Assembly (NCBI GenBank): GCA_016192135.1
Contig: JACPUR010000013.1
Span: forward strand, 124,001-188,000
Direction: 5' to 3'
Length of the DNA: 64,000 nucleotides
Origin: Candidatus Tectomicrobia bacterium
GTDB taxonomy: Bacteria > UBA8248
In this document: positions 33,468 through 41,714 of the stretch, piece after piece
How the letters are laid out: every line of letters begins with the position of its first letter
How positions within the stretch are numbered: the stretch's first letter is position 1
Program-made: the position numbers and the translations under genes
Notes under the pieces: generated by a model
What the model was told of the DNA's origin: nothing
The model's database searches: none
The model's input: only the letters and a program-made list of their open reading frames with translations

Positions 33468-34454
33468 TCAGCCGATGCCCAGGAGCCGGCAAGCGGTGCC
33501 GCCCCGGATTGCCGCCCGCTCCTCCTCCGTGAGGCCCGGCACCGAAGCGACAAACCCCACGGGGTCGCTCTCCTTCACGGCGAAGGGATAGTCGGTCCCC
33601 ATGAGCAGGCGGTCCGCCCCCACCGCGTCGGCGATATAGCGCACGGCCTCGGGCCGGTGGGTGATCGTGTCGAAAAACATCCCCTTCAGGTACTCGCTCG
33701 GAGGCCGATGGATGACACCCTGGCACTGGTGCAAGACGCGGAACCCATGGTCGAAGCGGCCCTGGATCCAGACGGCCATCCCCCCCGCGTGGGCGAGGCA
33801 GATGCGCAGGCCCGGGAAGCGGTCCAGCACCCCGGCGAAGATGAGCCGCCCGGCCGCCACGGTGGTGTCCACAAGAAAACCGATGAGGTTGAAGAGATAG
33901 TATTCCTTCATCCGCTCCCGACCCGGCGGGCTGACCGGATGGATGCAGACCAGCATCCCCAGCCTCTCCGCCGCCGCCCAGAAAGGGGCGAGAGAAGGAT
34001 GATCCAGATCGCGCTCCCCCGCCCGGGCGCCGATCTCGACTGATCGCATGCCCAGCCCGTGGACGCGCTCGAGCTCGGCCGCCGCCGCCTCGGGATCTTG
34101 CAGGGGGACCGTGGCCATCGCCACGAAGCGGTCCGGGTGGCGCCGCTGGAGGGCCGCCGCCTCGTCGTTCAGCAGGCGGGAGGACTCGGCCCCTACCTGA
34201 GCCGGCAGGTCGTAATGGAAGAGGAACGGCGGCGGGGAAACCACCTGCCGGTCCAGGCCCTGCTTCCGGATATCGGCCAGCTTCACCTCCACGTCATGGA
34301 AGCCATCGAGCAGCGGGATGAGCCGGTTGTCCGCCGCGAGGGCGGGCCTGCCGGAGGGGAGCTTGTCCAGGCGGACGCCCAGGGGATTGTTCTTCTTCCC
34401 CACCCATTCGAGGTAGGCGGGGGGGATGTAATGGGTATGGAGGTCGACAATCAT
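33468..34454 (-). CDS. amidohydrolase family protein (ACMSD-like branch)
   Basis: A 328-residue TIM-barrel amidohydrolase of the Amidohydro_2 type. The metal-binding HxH is H6/H8 in IVDLHTHYIP; the third His lies in VCIHPVSPPG, another in CLAHAGG, and the late Asp in MGTDYPF, together the mononuclear zinc site of 2-amino-3-carboxymuconate semialdehyde decarboxylase and related decarboxylases or hydrolases. It is the last gene of the SsuABC-like operon, 21 bp after the ATPase start region. A second paralogue occurs at 40.7-41.7 kb. In this branch decarboxylation of an aromatic or dienoic acid is common, but the substrate cannot be told. Confidence 0.88.
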   Translation of the reverse strand: MIVDLHTHYIPPAYLEWVGKKNNPLGVRLDKLPSGRPALAADNRLIPLLDGFHDVEVKLADIRKQGLDRQVVSPPPFLFHYDLPAQVGAESSRLLNDEAAALQRRHPDRFVAMATVPLQDPEAAAAELERVHGLGMRSVEIGARAGERDLDHPSLAPFWAAAERLGMLVCIHPVSPPGRERMKEYYLFNLIGFLVDTTVAAGRLIFAGVLDRFPGLRICLAHAGGMAVWIQGRFDHGFRVLHQCQGVIHRPPSEYLKGMFFDTITHRPEAVRYIADAVGADRLLMGTDYPFAVKESDPVGFVASVPGLTEEERAAIRGGTACRLLGIG

Positions 34455-34475
34455 CCTTCCGCCTTTCCGCCGCCG

Positions 34476-35285
34476 CTAGTCCCGAGGGGGAGCCGCCATG
34501 GTGACTTGTTCCTGCCGCAGCTTCTTCCAGATGTGGGAGCGCAACTCCGCGAAGCGCGGCGTTCCGCGCACGTCGTACTCCCAGCGCGGGCGCGGGAGGT
34601 CGATCGCCAGGATCTCCTCGATGCGGCCCGGCCGCGCCGACATGACCACCACCCGGTCGGCCAGGTACACCGCCTCGTCGATGCTGTGGGTGATGAAGAC
34701 GACGGTCTTCTTCGTCCGGCTCCAGATGCGGAGCAGCTCCTCCTGCATGAACTCGCGCGTCTGGGCGTCCAGCGCGCCGAAGGGCTCGTCCATCAGGATG
34801 ACCGCCGGGTCGATGGCGAGCACCCGGGCGATGCCCACCCGCTGCTGCATTCCACCCGAGAGCTCGTGCGGGTAGTGCCGCTCGAAGCCCTTCAGGCCGA
34901 CCATCTCGATCCACCGATCCACGATGAGCCGCTGCCTCTCGGCCGGTATCCCCGCGATCTCCAGGCCAATGGCCACGTTGCCGTACACCGAGCGCCAAGG
35001 AAGGAGCCCGAAGCTCTGGAATACCATCCCTCGGTCCTGCCCCGGCCCGGCGACCGAGCGGCCATCGATTCGGATCTCCCCCCGGTCGAAGGGGATGAGC
35101 CCGTCGATGATCCGGAGGAAGGTCGTCTTCCCGCAGCCGCTCGGGCCGACAATGCAGAGGAACTCCTGGTCCGCTACCTCGAGGCCGATGTCCTTCAGCA
35201 CCTCGACGCGCGTCTGCTCGTCCGCGGCCTCCCGCTTGACGAACGCCTTGGAGAGGCCGCGGATGGAAATCTTGGCCTGCGGCAA
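34476..35285 (-). CDS. ABC transporter ATP-binding protein (SsuB/TauB family)
   Basis: A 269-residue ATPase of the nitrate/sulfonate/taurine class. Walker A GPSGCGKT near residues 43-50, Q-loop FQSFGLLPW, signature LSGGMQQRVGIA, Walker B VILMDEPFGALD and switch His in ITHSIDEAV are all present. It ends EQVTMAAPPRD without an extra domain, as expected for the family. It lies 11 bp downstream of the binding protein and 21 bp upstream of an amidohydrolase gene. Energises the SsuC-type permease encoded two genes upstream. Confidence 0.92.
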   Translation of the reverse strand: MPQAKISIRGLSKAFVKREAADEQTRVEVLKDIGLEVADQEFLCIVGPSGCGKTTFLRIIDGLIPFDRGEIRIDGRSVAGPGQDRGMVFQSFGLLPWRSVYGNVAIGLEIAGIPAERQRLIVDRWIEMVGLKGFERHYPHELSGGMQQRVGIARVLAIDPAVILMDEPFGALDAQTREFMQEELLRIWSRTKKTVVFITHSIDEAVYLADRVVVMSARPGRIEEILAIDLPRPRWEYDVRGTPRFAELRSHIWKKLRQEQVTMAAPPRD

Positions 35286-35296
35286 CGGACGCCTCC

Positions 35297-36319
35297 CTAC
35301 TTCCGGCCGAGCTCCTTCAGAGCGTTCTGCAGGAATGTGTCATTGGTCTGCTTGTCGGTGAACTTGAATCCGGGCTTGAGGCCCATCTTCTTGGCGTCCT
35401 CGGGGGAATTCGCGATGAGCCAGTCGGCGCTCTTCTGAAGGGTCGCGCGCAGCGGGGCGCCGCCGTTCACCGGCCAGAGTTTGTACTTCACCAGGTCCTT
35501 GTAGCCCTTCTGGAACATGGCGTCGTCATTGTAGGGGGCCACCTTCTTCGCCTCCGCCGCGAATTTCTTGGGGTCGTCGTAGGCGAGGCGGATGCCCCGG
35601 AGGCCCGCCGTCACGAGCTTCTGGACCACGGCCGGGTTTTCCTTGATGAACTTGGACGTAGAGACCAGCATCGGCCCCACGAGATCGGGGGCGTCCTCGG
35701 AAAAGACCGAGACGACGTGGAACTTGCCCGTGTCCGTGGCCTCGTAGACGTCATTCAGGCCGACGACGGTGGCGTCGATGCGCCCGGCGACCAGGGCGGC
35801 GATGCGATTCTCCCCGCCCCGGATGTAGAGCATCTCGAAGTCGCTGCGCTTCATGCCCAGCTTGTTCGCATAGAAGTCGATGATCGAGGCGCTCAGCCCG
35901 GAGGTGTCGTGGGCGGCGACCTTCTTGCCCTTCAGCTCCTTGATGCTCTTGATGTCTTTCTTCGCGATGACCGCCCACACCATCCGCTGCTCCGCGACCG
36001 CCAGGGCGACCATGTCCCCGCCCTTGGCCACCGTCTGCGCGAAGAAGGAGAACACCTGATACCCGACGTTCTCCTTCCCCGACAGGAGGGCGCGCGCCAC
36101 GTTCCCCTGCCCGCGAAGGACGACGGGTTCCACCTTGATGTCGTCCAGGTAGAGGTTCCAGCCCACGAGCATGGCCGCCTTCTCCATGTCGAGACCGGCG
36201 GGATACAGCACCCGCACCGTCCGCTTCGCCGCCTCCGCCAAGCCCGCGGGGACGGCGAGAACGCCGGCGAGAAAAAGGACCACCGCCATCTTGAGGAAGT
36301 GCCGGTTGACCGCTCTCAT
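35297..36319 (-). CDS. SsuA/NMT1-like ABC solute-binding protein
   Basis: A 340-residue periplasmic binding protein of the SsuA/THI5/NMT1 superfamily. Signal peptide FLKMAVVLFLAGVLAVPAGLAEA, then KRTVRVLYPAGLDMEKAAMLVGWN and LSGKENVGYQVFSFF. The central ELKGKKVAAHDTSGLS block is the usual hinge region. ATG 36319 follows AGGAGGG. Family substrates include sulfonates, taurine, nitrate, pyrimidine precursors and aromatic acids. Middle gene of a permease - binding protein - ATPase - amidohydrolase operon, so the imported compound is probably the amidohydrolase substrate or its precursor. Confidence 0.88.
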   Translation of the reverse strand: MRAVNRHFLKMAVVLFLAGVLAVPAGLAEAAKRTVRVLYPAGLDMEKAAMLVGWNLYLDDIKVEPVVLRGQGNVARALLSGKENVGYQVFSFFAQTVAKGGDMVALAVAEQRMVWAVIAKKDIKSIKELKGKKVAAHDTSGLSASIIDFYANKLGMKRSDFEMLYIRGGENRIAALVAGRIDATVVGLNDVYEATDTGKFHVVSVFSEDAPDLVGPMLVSTSKFIKENPAVVQKLVTAGLRGIRLAYDDPKKFAAEAKKVAPYNDDAMFQKGYKDLVKYKLWPVNGGAPLRATLQKSADWLIANSPEDAKKMGLKPGFKFTDKQTNDTFLQNALKELGRK

Positions 36320-36371
36320 TTTTCCCTCCTGTGCGGAAGCCGGGCCGCCGGCCCGGCGCCGCCCGCGCGGG

Positions 36372-37283
36372 CTATCCCTCCGCCCCCGCGGGCGCCTTCG
36401 CCTCCATCCCGCTCCGGATGGTGCTGGACTCCTTCCATGGGAAGAGCCAGGTCTCGATCGCCTTGACAAGGCGGACCGAGCCCAGCCCGTAAATCACGAT
36501 GACGATGACCACGGCGAACACCACATCGGTGCGAAACACCCCGCTGTAGGAGACGATCATGCCGCCCAGGCCCGTGGTGGCCAGGAGCAGCTCGGCGATG
36601 ATCATCCCGCGGATGGCGCGGCCCAGCCCCAGCCGGATACCGGTCAGGATGAACGGCGCGGCCGCGGGGAGCACCACCTTCTGGAAGATCTGGCGCTGGC
36701 TCGCGCCCAGGGAGCGCACCGGTTCGATCAGGTCGTAGCGGACGTCGCGGACGCCCGAGAAGGTATTGATGACGACATCGAAGAAGCAGAACGAGAAGAC
36801 CACGATCACGCGCGCCTCGATTCCGATCCCGAACCAGATGATGATGACCGGGATGAGAGCCGAGACGGGAGTCACGAAAAAGGCCGAGATATAGGGCTCG
36901 AAGAACCGCTCCACCGACTCAAACCGGCCCATGAACATGCCGAGCGGGATGCCGACGAGCACGGCGGCCGCGAAGCCCACCGCGAGCGCCTGCGCGCTCA
37001 CCAAGGTGGCGAGGACGAGTTCCCCGGTCAACGTCACTTCGGCGAGCGCGGCGGCCACCTCAGTGGGCGGGGCCAGGAAAAGCTTCCCCAGTATCCGCCC
37101 CGCGATTTCCCAGAATGCCAGCGCGACGGCATAGGAAGCCGTCCGCACGAGGCGGGCGCGATTCCAGTAGCCCGGCGTGAGCGGAAGCCCTACCGTGCCC
37201 CGGCTGAGGGTAGTCAAAGAGAACCTCGCGGCGGCCCCTCCGGGGGCGCTTTCCCCGGCGGCCGGATGTGCGATCCATTGCAT
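36372..37283 (-). CDS. SsuC-like ABC transporter permease
   Basis: A 303-residue permease (from ATG 37283) with six hydrophobic segments, the family FWEIAGR helix early and the EAA-type loop VRSLGASQRQIFQKV. Its start is uncertain: ATG 37283 has no ribosome site and lies only about 7 bases from the predicted transcription start, so it would be essentially leaderless. TTG 37217, preceded by GCGAGG, would give a 281-residue protein that still begins before the first membrane segment. First gene of the operon with the binding protein (52 bp on), ATPase and amidohydrolase; divergent from the cyclase pair. Confidence 0.88.
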   Translation of the reverse strand: MQWIAHPAAGESAPGGAAARFSLTTLSRGTVGLPLTPGYWNRARLVRTASYAVALAFWEIAGRILGKLFLAPPTEVAAALAEVTLTGELVLATLVSAQALAVGFAAAVLVGIPLGMFMGRFESVERFFEPYISAFFVTPVSALIPVIIIWFGIGIEARVIVVFSFCFFDVVINTFSGVRDVRYDLIEPVRSLGASQRQIFQKVVLPAAAPFILTGIRLGLGRAIRGMIIAELLLATTGLGGMIVSYSGVFRTDVVFAVVIVIVIYGLGSVRLVKAIETWLFPWKESSTIRSGMEAKAPAGAEG

Positions 37284-37296
37284 GGATATTGCGTTT

Positions 37297-37325
37297 ATAC
37301 TAAAGGCTCACGCGTCGAGCGTCAA
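37297..37325 (-). promoter_or_regulatory. candidate sigma70 promoter for the SsuCAB-like operon
   Basis: On the minus strand TTGACG (37320-37325) and TAGTAT (37297-37302) with a 17-bp spacer. The start would be near 37290. On the opposite strand the same bases give TATACT (37296-37301), a possible -10 for the divergent cyclase genes but without a good -35. Confidence 0.5.
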
Positions 37326-37352
37326 GTTTTTCCCGGCGGAGGAAGCCCAGCG

Positions 37353-38102
37353 ATGGCGCGGATCGTCGATCTCTCTCATCCCATCTTCACCGGGATGCCC
37401 GCGTGGGTGGAGATGGGGGGCACCTTCGGCTTGGCCAAGACCGTCGTTTCCGCCTGGGACGACTATGAGACGAGTGCCTACCTGCGCACCCACGGGCGGG
37501 AGCGCGAGCTCTTCAAGACCTGCTTCATCGTGATGAGCGACAACGGCGGCACGCATGTGGACGCGACCTATCACTTCGACCCCCTCGGCGAGAAGATCTC
37601 CGATGTGCCCCTCGGGCGCTTCTACGGCGATGCCGTCCTGCTGGACCTCACCCACCTGCGGCCCATCCGTTATGACCCTTACGAGCGCAAGGTGCTGGAG
37701 ACGGAATGGATCACTCCGGAGGAGCTCGACCGCGGCCTCGCCAGGGCCGGCACCGAGATCCGCCCGGACGACATCGTGCTCCTGCGCACCGGGGCGGAGC
37801 GCCTCTGGCCCCGGAAGGAGTATCACCACTCGTTCGTGCCCATGCGCCTGGAGGCCTTGGACTGGCTCATCGACCGGGGCGTCAAGCTCTTCGGGATGGA
37901 TCAGATCACCATCGACATCATCCCCGGCTATGACCTCCCCCACATGCACATGCGGAAGCGCTACTCGATGCACATGGAGAACTTGCGGAACCTGGGCGCG
38001 ATCGGGCGCCCGCGCTTCCGTTTCGCGGGCTTCCCGATCAAGTGGGCGGGCGGGCCCTGCTCCCCCATCCGGGCGGTGGCCATCGTGGAGGATGAAGCGT
38101 GA
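37353..38102 (+). CDS. cyclase family protein (kynurenine formamidase-like), variant metal site
   Basis: A 249-residue member of the cyclase/KynB superfamily of metal-dependent hydrolases. The signature region reads SDNGGTHVDATYHF (residues 62-75). In kynurenine formamidase the pattern is HxGTHxDxPxH: here H68, D70 and H74 are kept, but the first His is N64 and the Pro is T72. CGGAGGAAG precedes the ATG. It overlaps the next cyclase gene by four bases (GTGA), so two paralogues are made together. Likely amide or lactone hydrolysis of a cyclic or formylated compound; the changed ligand might alter metal choice or make it a partner subunit. Divergent from the SsuC-like operon. Confidence 0.87.
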   Translation: MARIVDLSHPIFTGMPAWVEMGGTFGLAKTVVSAWDDYETSAYLRTHGRERELFKTCFIVMSDNGGTHVDATYHFDPLGEKISDVPLGRFYGDAVLLDLTHLRPIRYDPYERKVLETEWITPEELDRGLARAGTEIRPDDIVLLRTGAERLWPRKEYHHSFVPMRLEALDWLIDRGVKLFGMDQITIDIIPGYDLPHMHMRKRYSMHMENLRNLGAIGRPRFRFAGFPIKWAGGPCSPIRAVAIVEDEA

Positions 38103-38761
38103 GCCGCCTCTTCGACCTCTCCCACGAGGTGCCCCACGAGCCAACGTGGGCCGCCAGCCACACCTTCGGCCGCGGCGCGGTGCTGGCCTACAGCGCCCTC
38201 GCCGAAACCAAGCTCGCCCAGACCTCGCTCCTGGCCTTCAGCGACCACGTCTCCACCCACATCGACGCGCCCGCCCATTTCCACCCGGAAGGGAAAACCA
38301 TCGACCGGATGCCTCCCGAGCTCTTCGTGGAGGCTCCGGCCGTCTGGCTGGATTGCTCGGGCGGCGGGGCGGGAAAACCAGTCGGGCCGGACGAGCTGGC
38401 GCGCGCCGCCGAGGAGCATTTCAAGCGGGGGGATGCCGTCCTCATCTACACGGGGTGCTCGCGCGAATGGGGGAAGCCCGGCTACCGCGCTTCGCTGCGG
38501 CCCTTGGAGCCCGCGGCGGCCGAGTGGCTGCTCGAAAGAGGCGTGAGACTCTTCGGGGTGGACGGGCCGGAGATCGACGACGACCCCATTCGCTGGCCCG
38601 CGCACATGCTCATGCGGCGGCACGAGTTCTACGTGATCGAGAACCTCGCCCTCTGGCCGGCCGTGGCGGAACTGCCCCGGCGCTTCCGGCTCATCGCCAT
38701 GCCGCTGACCATCCAGGGAGGGACGGCCGCCCCAGCGCGGGTGGTGGCTGTGGCGGATTGA
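38099..38761 (+). CDS. cyclase family protein (kynurenine formamidase-like)
   Basis: A 220-residue paralogue of the preceding cyclase. Here the metal motif is canonical: SDHVSTHIDAPAHF at residues 48-61 supplies H50, H54, D56 and H60. Starts with GTG inside the stop of the first gene (GTGA overlap), so translation is coupled. The family includes arylformamidase, isatin hydrolase and other manganese or zinc enzymes. Together the pair may form a heteromer; homologues commonly are homodimers or homotetramers. The substrate is perhaps linked to the importer divergently encoded next door. Confidence 0.87.
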   Translation: MSRLFDLSHEVPHEPTWAASHTFGRGAVLAYSALAETKLAQTSLLAFSDHVSTHIDAPAHFHPEGKTIDRMPPELFVEAPAVWLDCSGGGAGKPVGPDELARAAEEHFKRGDAVLIYTGCSREWGKPGYRASLRPLEPAAAEWLLERGVRLFGVDGPEIDDDPIRWPAHMLMRRHEFYVIENLALWPAVAELPRRFRLIAMPLTIQGGTAAPARVVAVAD

Positions 38762-38920
38762 GCGCCGTCTGGCGACAAGGAGCGAATCCCCGCAGGGAGA
38801 ACCTTGTAGGGGCGTTCCACCCGCCGTCGCGCCTTCGTGCGCCGTAGCGCTTCGGCGCGCAGCCCGCTTCGTCTCGGAGATGGGGCGGGGAGCTGGAGTC
38901 CCCCGGGCATCCCTTTTGGC

Positions 38921-39005
38921 CGAAAACGCCCAGTTTTTTGATCAAAAATCCCCCTTTTTTGATCGAAAACCGCCTTTTTTGGCAAGAAAATTTTCGCAAA
39001 AAAAC
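38921..39005. repeat. degenerate 21-22 bp tandem repeat of alternating A and T tracts
   Basis: About three and a half units of the pattern CRAAAAxxSCCxxTTTTTTGAT: units begin near 38921, 38943 and 38964, with a decayed fourth from 38985. Unit junctions form palindromes (TTTTTGATCAAAAA at about 38935-38948, GAAAATTTTC at about 38986-38995). The A and T tracts recur once per two helical turns, so intrinsic bending or a multi-hairpin terminator are both conceivable. Confidence 0.7.
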
Positions 39006-39400
39006 GCCCTGAGCATGAAAGTGCGCGAAATTGCGGTAACTGGCCCCGGCCCGGGCGGAGGTATCTTAACCGAGGGGCGCTCCACGTCCGCGGGGGCGAC
39101 CGGCCGGCCGCCCCTGCGGAACGGGCGCTCCGGATGCCCGTCGCGGGAAAGCCGCGCGAATTGAGGGAAAAAGCCCATGGTTTTGGCCGGGAGGAAAAAG
39201 GGGCGCAATCAAGTAACGGGTAATAACGCTTAGTAAGGGATAAAGAGGGGATAAAGCCCGCGCGGTGCGGTGCGGCCAGCCCCGCGGCCCGCGGCTCCCC
39301 GCCGAAGGGACGGCTAGTGCCGCTTAATGACGGATAAAGCACCCATAGAGGCCCCTCCGGCGGGGTTGACTGTCCCGCCCCCCTGCCCTTTCCGGCGGCT

Positions 39401-39432
39401 TCCGGGAAATTCCGGGGAATTCCGGGGAATTC
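39401..39432. repeat. 10-bp tandem repeat, three copies
   Basis: TCCGGGAAAT, TCCGGGGAAT and TCCGGGGAAT in direct succession, followed by a partial TC; the copies also create overlapping GAATTCC-type near-palindromes. Confidence 0.8.
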
Positions 39433-39442
39433 AGAAGTTTCC

Positions 39443-39466
39443 AGCCCCAAAGCCTGTTTGGGGGCT
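39443..39466 (-). terminator. hairpin downstream of the LVIVD gene
   Basis: AGCCCCAAA (39443-39451) pairs with TTTGGGGGCT (39457-39466) across a 5-base loop, about 53 bp beyond the stop codon of the minus-strand LVIVD gene. No T run follows, so termination strength is doubtful. Confidence 0.4.
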
Positions 39467-39518
39467 CCAAGACCCTTCCGCGGCGGAGGCGGGGGCGGCA
39501 CCGGTTTTGGGATAATTG

Positions 39519-40670
39519 CTAGGTCCCCGCCCACTCCAGGATCTCGAACCCGCCGAGGCGGTCCACCAGGTAGTAGAGCCCGTCCCTGTCCTGGAAGACA
39601 TCGTTGCTCTGGGCCACCTCGTGGCCCTTGCCGGGAAGGGGGATGTAGTAGCCCAGCTCCTCGACCCGCCAGGGGTTGGAGATGTCGATCATCCGCAGGC
39701 CGCCGCCGAACCAAGTGACGGCGAACCGGGTCTGCTCCCCGTAAATCTGCTCCTGGGGCTGATGACACCCGTACCAGCACTTGGGATCGTAGGGCTGGTC
39801 GTCCTTGCGCGCCCGGTAGGTGGCGATGGGGACCGGCTTCGTCTCCTCCGTGGCGTCCACCACCCAGAAGAAGGCGTTGGGGACGGGCGCGAGGCGGTCG
39901 GATACCTCCTCATCGTTCACCAGGAGGATCTTCCGGCCCTTGATGGTGTAGGGGAGAGGCATGGCCGTGTGGGTGGGGCAGACGAAGGGCGGGCTCCAGT
40001 CCACGTGCACGATGGGCTTGGGCTTCGAGAGATCCGTGATGTCATGGATGTACCAGCCGTGGTGCCACCAGCCGCTGTAGAGCCGGTTTCCCAGCCGCAT
40101 GGGATGGTGGCAGCGCACCCGCCTTCCCTCGGGCAGGGGCGCCTCCCCTCCCCCGACCCACTGCCCGGGCACCCACCAGAGAGCCGCATACTCGGGCTTC
40201 TCGGGATCCTTGAGATCGAGGACCCCCATGATGTTCCCCACGTAGCCCTCGGGCTCGGGGGAGCCGTAGCAGTAGCGCCCGTCGTAGGTGAAGCGGTGGT
40301 AGCCCCACTCCCCCGCCTCGACGAAGGCGATCTCGCGCGGGTTCCGCCGGTCCGAGATGTCGAAGATTTTCAGTCCCCCGCGCGGCTTGCCGGGGCCCTC
40401 GTAGAAGCGGAACTTCTCGTAGTTGACCAGCATCAGGTCCCCGTCCACCCGCACCTTGTGGGAGTGAATGTTGGGCGGCACCTCGAGCTGGCACACCACC
40501 TTGGGATTCTTCCGGTCGGAGATGTCCACGACGGTGGTGCCCGCCGGGGGGCGCATGTGGGCGAGGTAGGCGTAGTTCCCCTCCACCACCACCTGGCCCG
40601 CCCCCGGAAGCTCCATCCGGGCAATCGGGCGGAATCCCCTGTTCACTCCGAACGGGCCGTAGTCAGGCAT
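39519..40670 (-). CDS. LVIVD-repeat beta-propeller protein
   Basis: A 383-residue protein built from LVIVD-type repeats, for example TTVVDISDRKNPKVV near residue 37, LKIFDISDRRNPREIAF near 90 and LRMIDISNPWRVEELG near 325, as expected for a beta-propeller. No signal peptide or membrane segment is visible. Several Cys and Trp-His-rich stretches (WWHHGWYIHDI, CWYGCHQPQEQ) lie between repeats and could bind metal. The ATG at 40670 follows AAGGAGG. It overlaps the upstream amidohydrolase gene by 8 bp and is the last of the three-gene MBL - amidohydrolase - LVIVD unit. Related proteins are sometimes described as selenium-binding-protein-like; a catalytic or binding role is open. Confidence 0.82.
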   Translation of the reverse strand: MPDYGPFGVNRGFRPIARMELPGAGQVVVEGNYAYLAHMRPPAGTTVVDISDRKNPKVVCQLEVPPNIHSHKVRVDGDLMLVNYEKFRFYEGPGKPRGGLKIFDISDRRNPREIAFVEAGEWGYHRFTYDGRYCYGSPEPEGYVGNIMGVLDLKDPEKPEYAALWWVPGQWVGGGEAPLPEGRRVRCHHPMRLGNRLYSGWWHHGWYIHDITDLSKPKPIVHVDWSPPFVCPTHTAMPLPYTIKGRKILLVNDEEVSDRLAPVPNAFFWVVDATEETKPVPIATYRARKDDQPYDPKCWYGCHQPQEQIYGEQTRFAVTWFGGGLRMIDISNPWRVEELGYYIPLPGKGHEVAQSNDVFQDRDGLYYLVDRLGGFEILEWAGT

Positions 40671-41703
40671 CGGGCCTCCTTGAGGATGACGGCGCTCCGG
40701 CCCGGGCCTCCAGCCGGAAGAGCCGGGCGGCGTTTCCACCGAAGATCATGCGCTTGGCCGCCGCGTCCAGCTCCGTGCAGCGCTCGATCGTCTCCGCGGC
40801 CTGGCGCATGTTCTCCGCGCCGAAGAAGGGATCGTCGCTCCCGTAGAGGATGCGCTCCGCCCCCACCAAGCGAGCCACGTAGGCCAGCGGCTCGGGCCTG
40901 TAGCAGATCGCGTCGAGGTACATCCGGGCGAAATGATCGGCCGGGTCGCCCCACTCCCACTCCCCCGCGAACATCTTGAAGCCCCCACTGAGCCTCCCCC
41001 AGAGGAATGGGACGGTGCCCCCCAGGTGAGAGAGCATGACCTCGAGCCCGGGCAGCCGGGGCAGGATGCCGCTCTGAACCAGGCGGGCGGCCGCCAGCGT
41101 GGTGTCCATCACGAAGCCCACGGTGACGTCCAGCCGGTAGTCCCGCAGGCGCAGCCCCTCGGGGCCGGGACGCGGGATGGGGTGCAGGAAGATCGGGAGG
41201 CCAAGGTCGCAGACGGCCTCGTAGAAGGAAAAGAGGCGCGGAGAATCCACATCCTCGCTTCCAATCACCGAGGGCAGCATCACTCCCCGCGCACCGTCTT
41301 CGCGGACGGCCCGCTTCAGTTCCTCGACGGCCGCTTCCGTGTCCTGAAGGGGCACGGCCGCCAGGGCGGCGAATTTGCCCGGGTGGCGGCGCACGATCGT
41401 CGCGACCTCGTCGTTGTAGAGCTGGCAGAGTTCGCGGGCGAGCTCCGGTTCGGCCCAGTAGACCATGGGCGGGGCGAGCGAGAGCACCTGGGCGTCCACC
41501 CCCGACTCCGCCATCTGCCCGAGGCGGACGTCCACATCGTAGAAATCGGGCGTGTAGGTGTAGAACTCCCGGCCCCCGGCGTAGAAGACGCGGTCCGCCC
41601 CGGGCCTGGGACGCCGGATCTGGACGGGGTACTTATCCCCCAGCGCTTCGATCCGCCGGAGAAAGCGCTCCGGGAAAAGGTGCGCGTGGGCGTCGATGCG
41701 CAT
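40663..41703 (-). CDS. amidohydrolase family protein (ACMSD-like branch)
   Basis: A 346-residue Amidohydro_2 protein. HxH is H6/H8 (RIDAHAHLF), with further ligands in IFLHPIPRPG, LSHLGG and the late Asp region YGSDDPFFG. An insertion near residues 30-60 (YAGGREFYTYTPDFYD) is typical of the ACMSD-like branch. The ATG at 41703 follows GGGAGGC. It starts 11 bp after the MBL-fold gene and overlaps the LVIVD gene. It is a distant paralogue of the amidohydrolase at 33.5-34.5 kb. Decarboxylation or hydrolysis of a ring-cleavage product is the family theme. Confidence 0.88.
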   Translation of the reverse strand: MRIDAHAHLFPERFLRRIEALGDKYPVQIRRPRPGADRVFYAGGREFYTYTPDFYDVDVRLGQMAESGVDAQVLSLAPPMVYWAEPELARELCQLYNDEVATIVRRHPGKFAALAAVPLQDTEAAVEELKRAVREDGARGVMLPSVIGSEDVDSPRLFSFYEAVCDLGLPIFLHPIPRPGPEGLRLRDYRLDVTVGFVMDTTLAAARLVQSGILPRLPGLEVMLSHLGGTVPFLWGRLSGGFKMFAGEWEWGDPADHFARMYLDAICYRPEPLAYVARLVGAERILYGSDDPFFGAENMRQAAETIERCTELDAAAKRMIFGGNAARLFRLEARAGAPSSSRRPDA

Positions 41704-41714
41704 GGTGCCTCCCG

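Larger units (their letters stand above)
38762..39518. other. 757-bp gene-free region rich in short repeats
   Basis: No supportable gene on either strand. It contains an A/T-tract array (38921-39005), three GGATAAAG copies (39237-39256 region and 39329-39338), a 10-bp tandem repeat of TTCCGGGGAA type (39401-39432) and a hairpin serving the minus-strand gene that ends at 39519 (39443-39466). The density of short repeats is unlike any other gap in the window. Confidence 0.6.

Noticed and set aside
36171-38102. 643-codon frame extending the first cyclase upstream
   Set aside because: The first ~394 codons are low-complexity antisense translation of the SsuC-like gene; ATG 37353 has a clear ribosome site.
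38921-39005. CRISPR array
   Set aside because: Units are contiguous and degenerate, with no spacers and no cas genes nearby.
38762-39518. insertion sequence remnant or replication origin
   Set aside because: No transposase fragment, no terminal inverted repeats, no DnaA-type boxes or origin genes; the GGATAAAG copies are too few.
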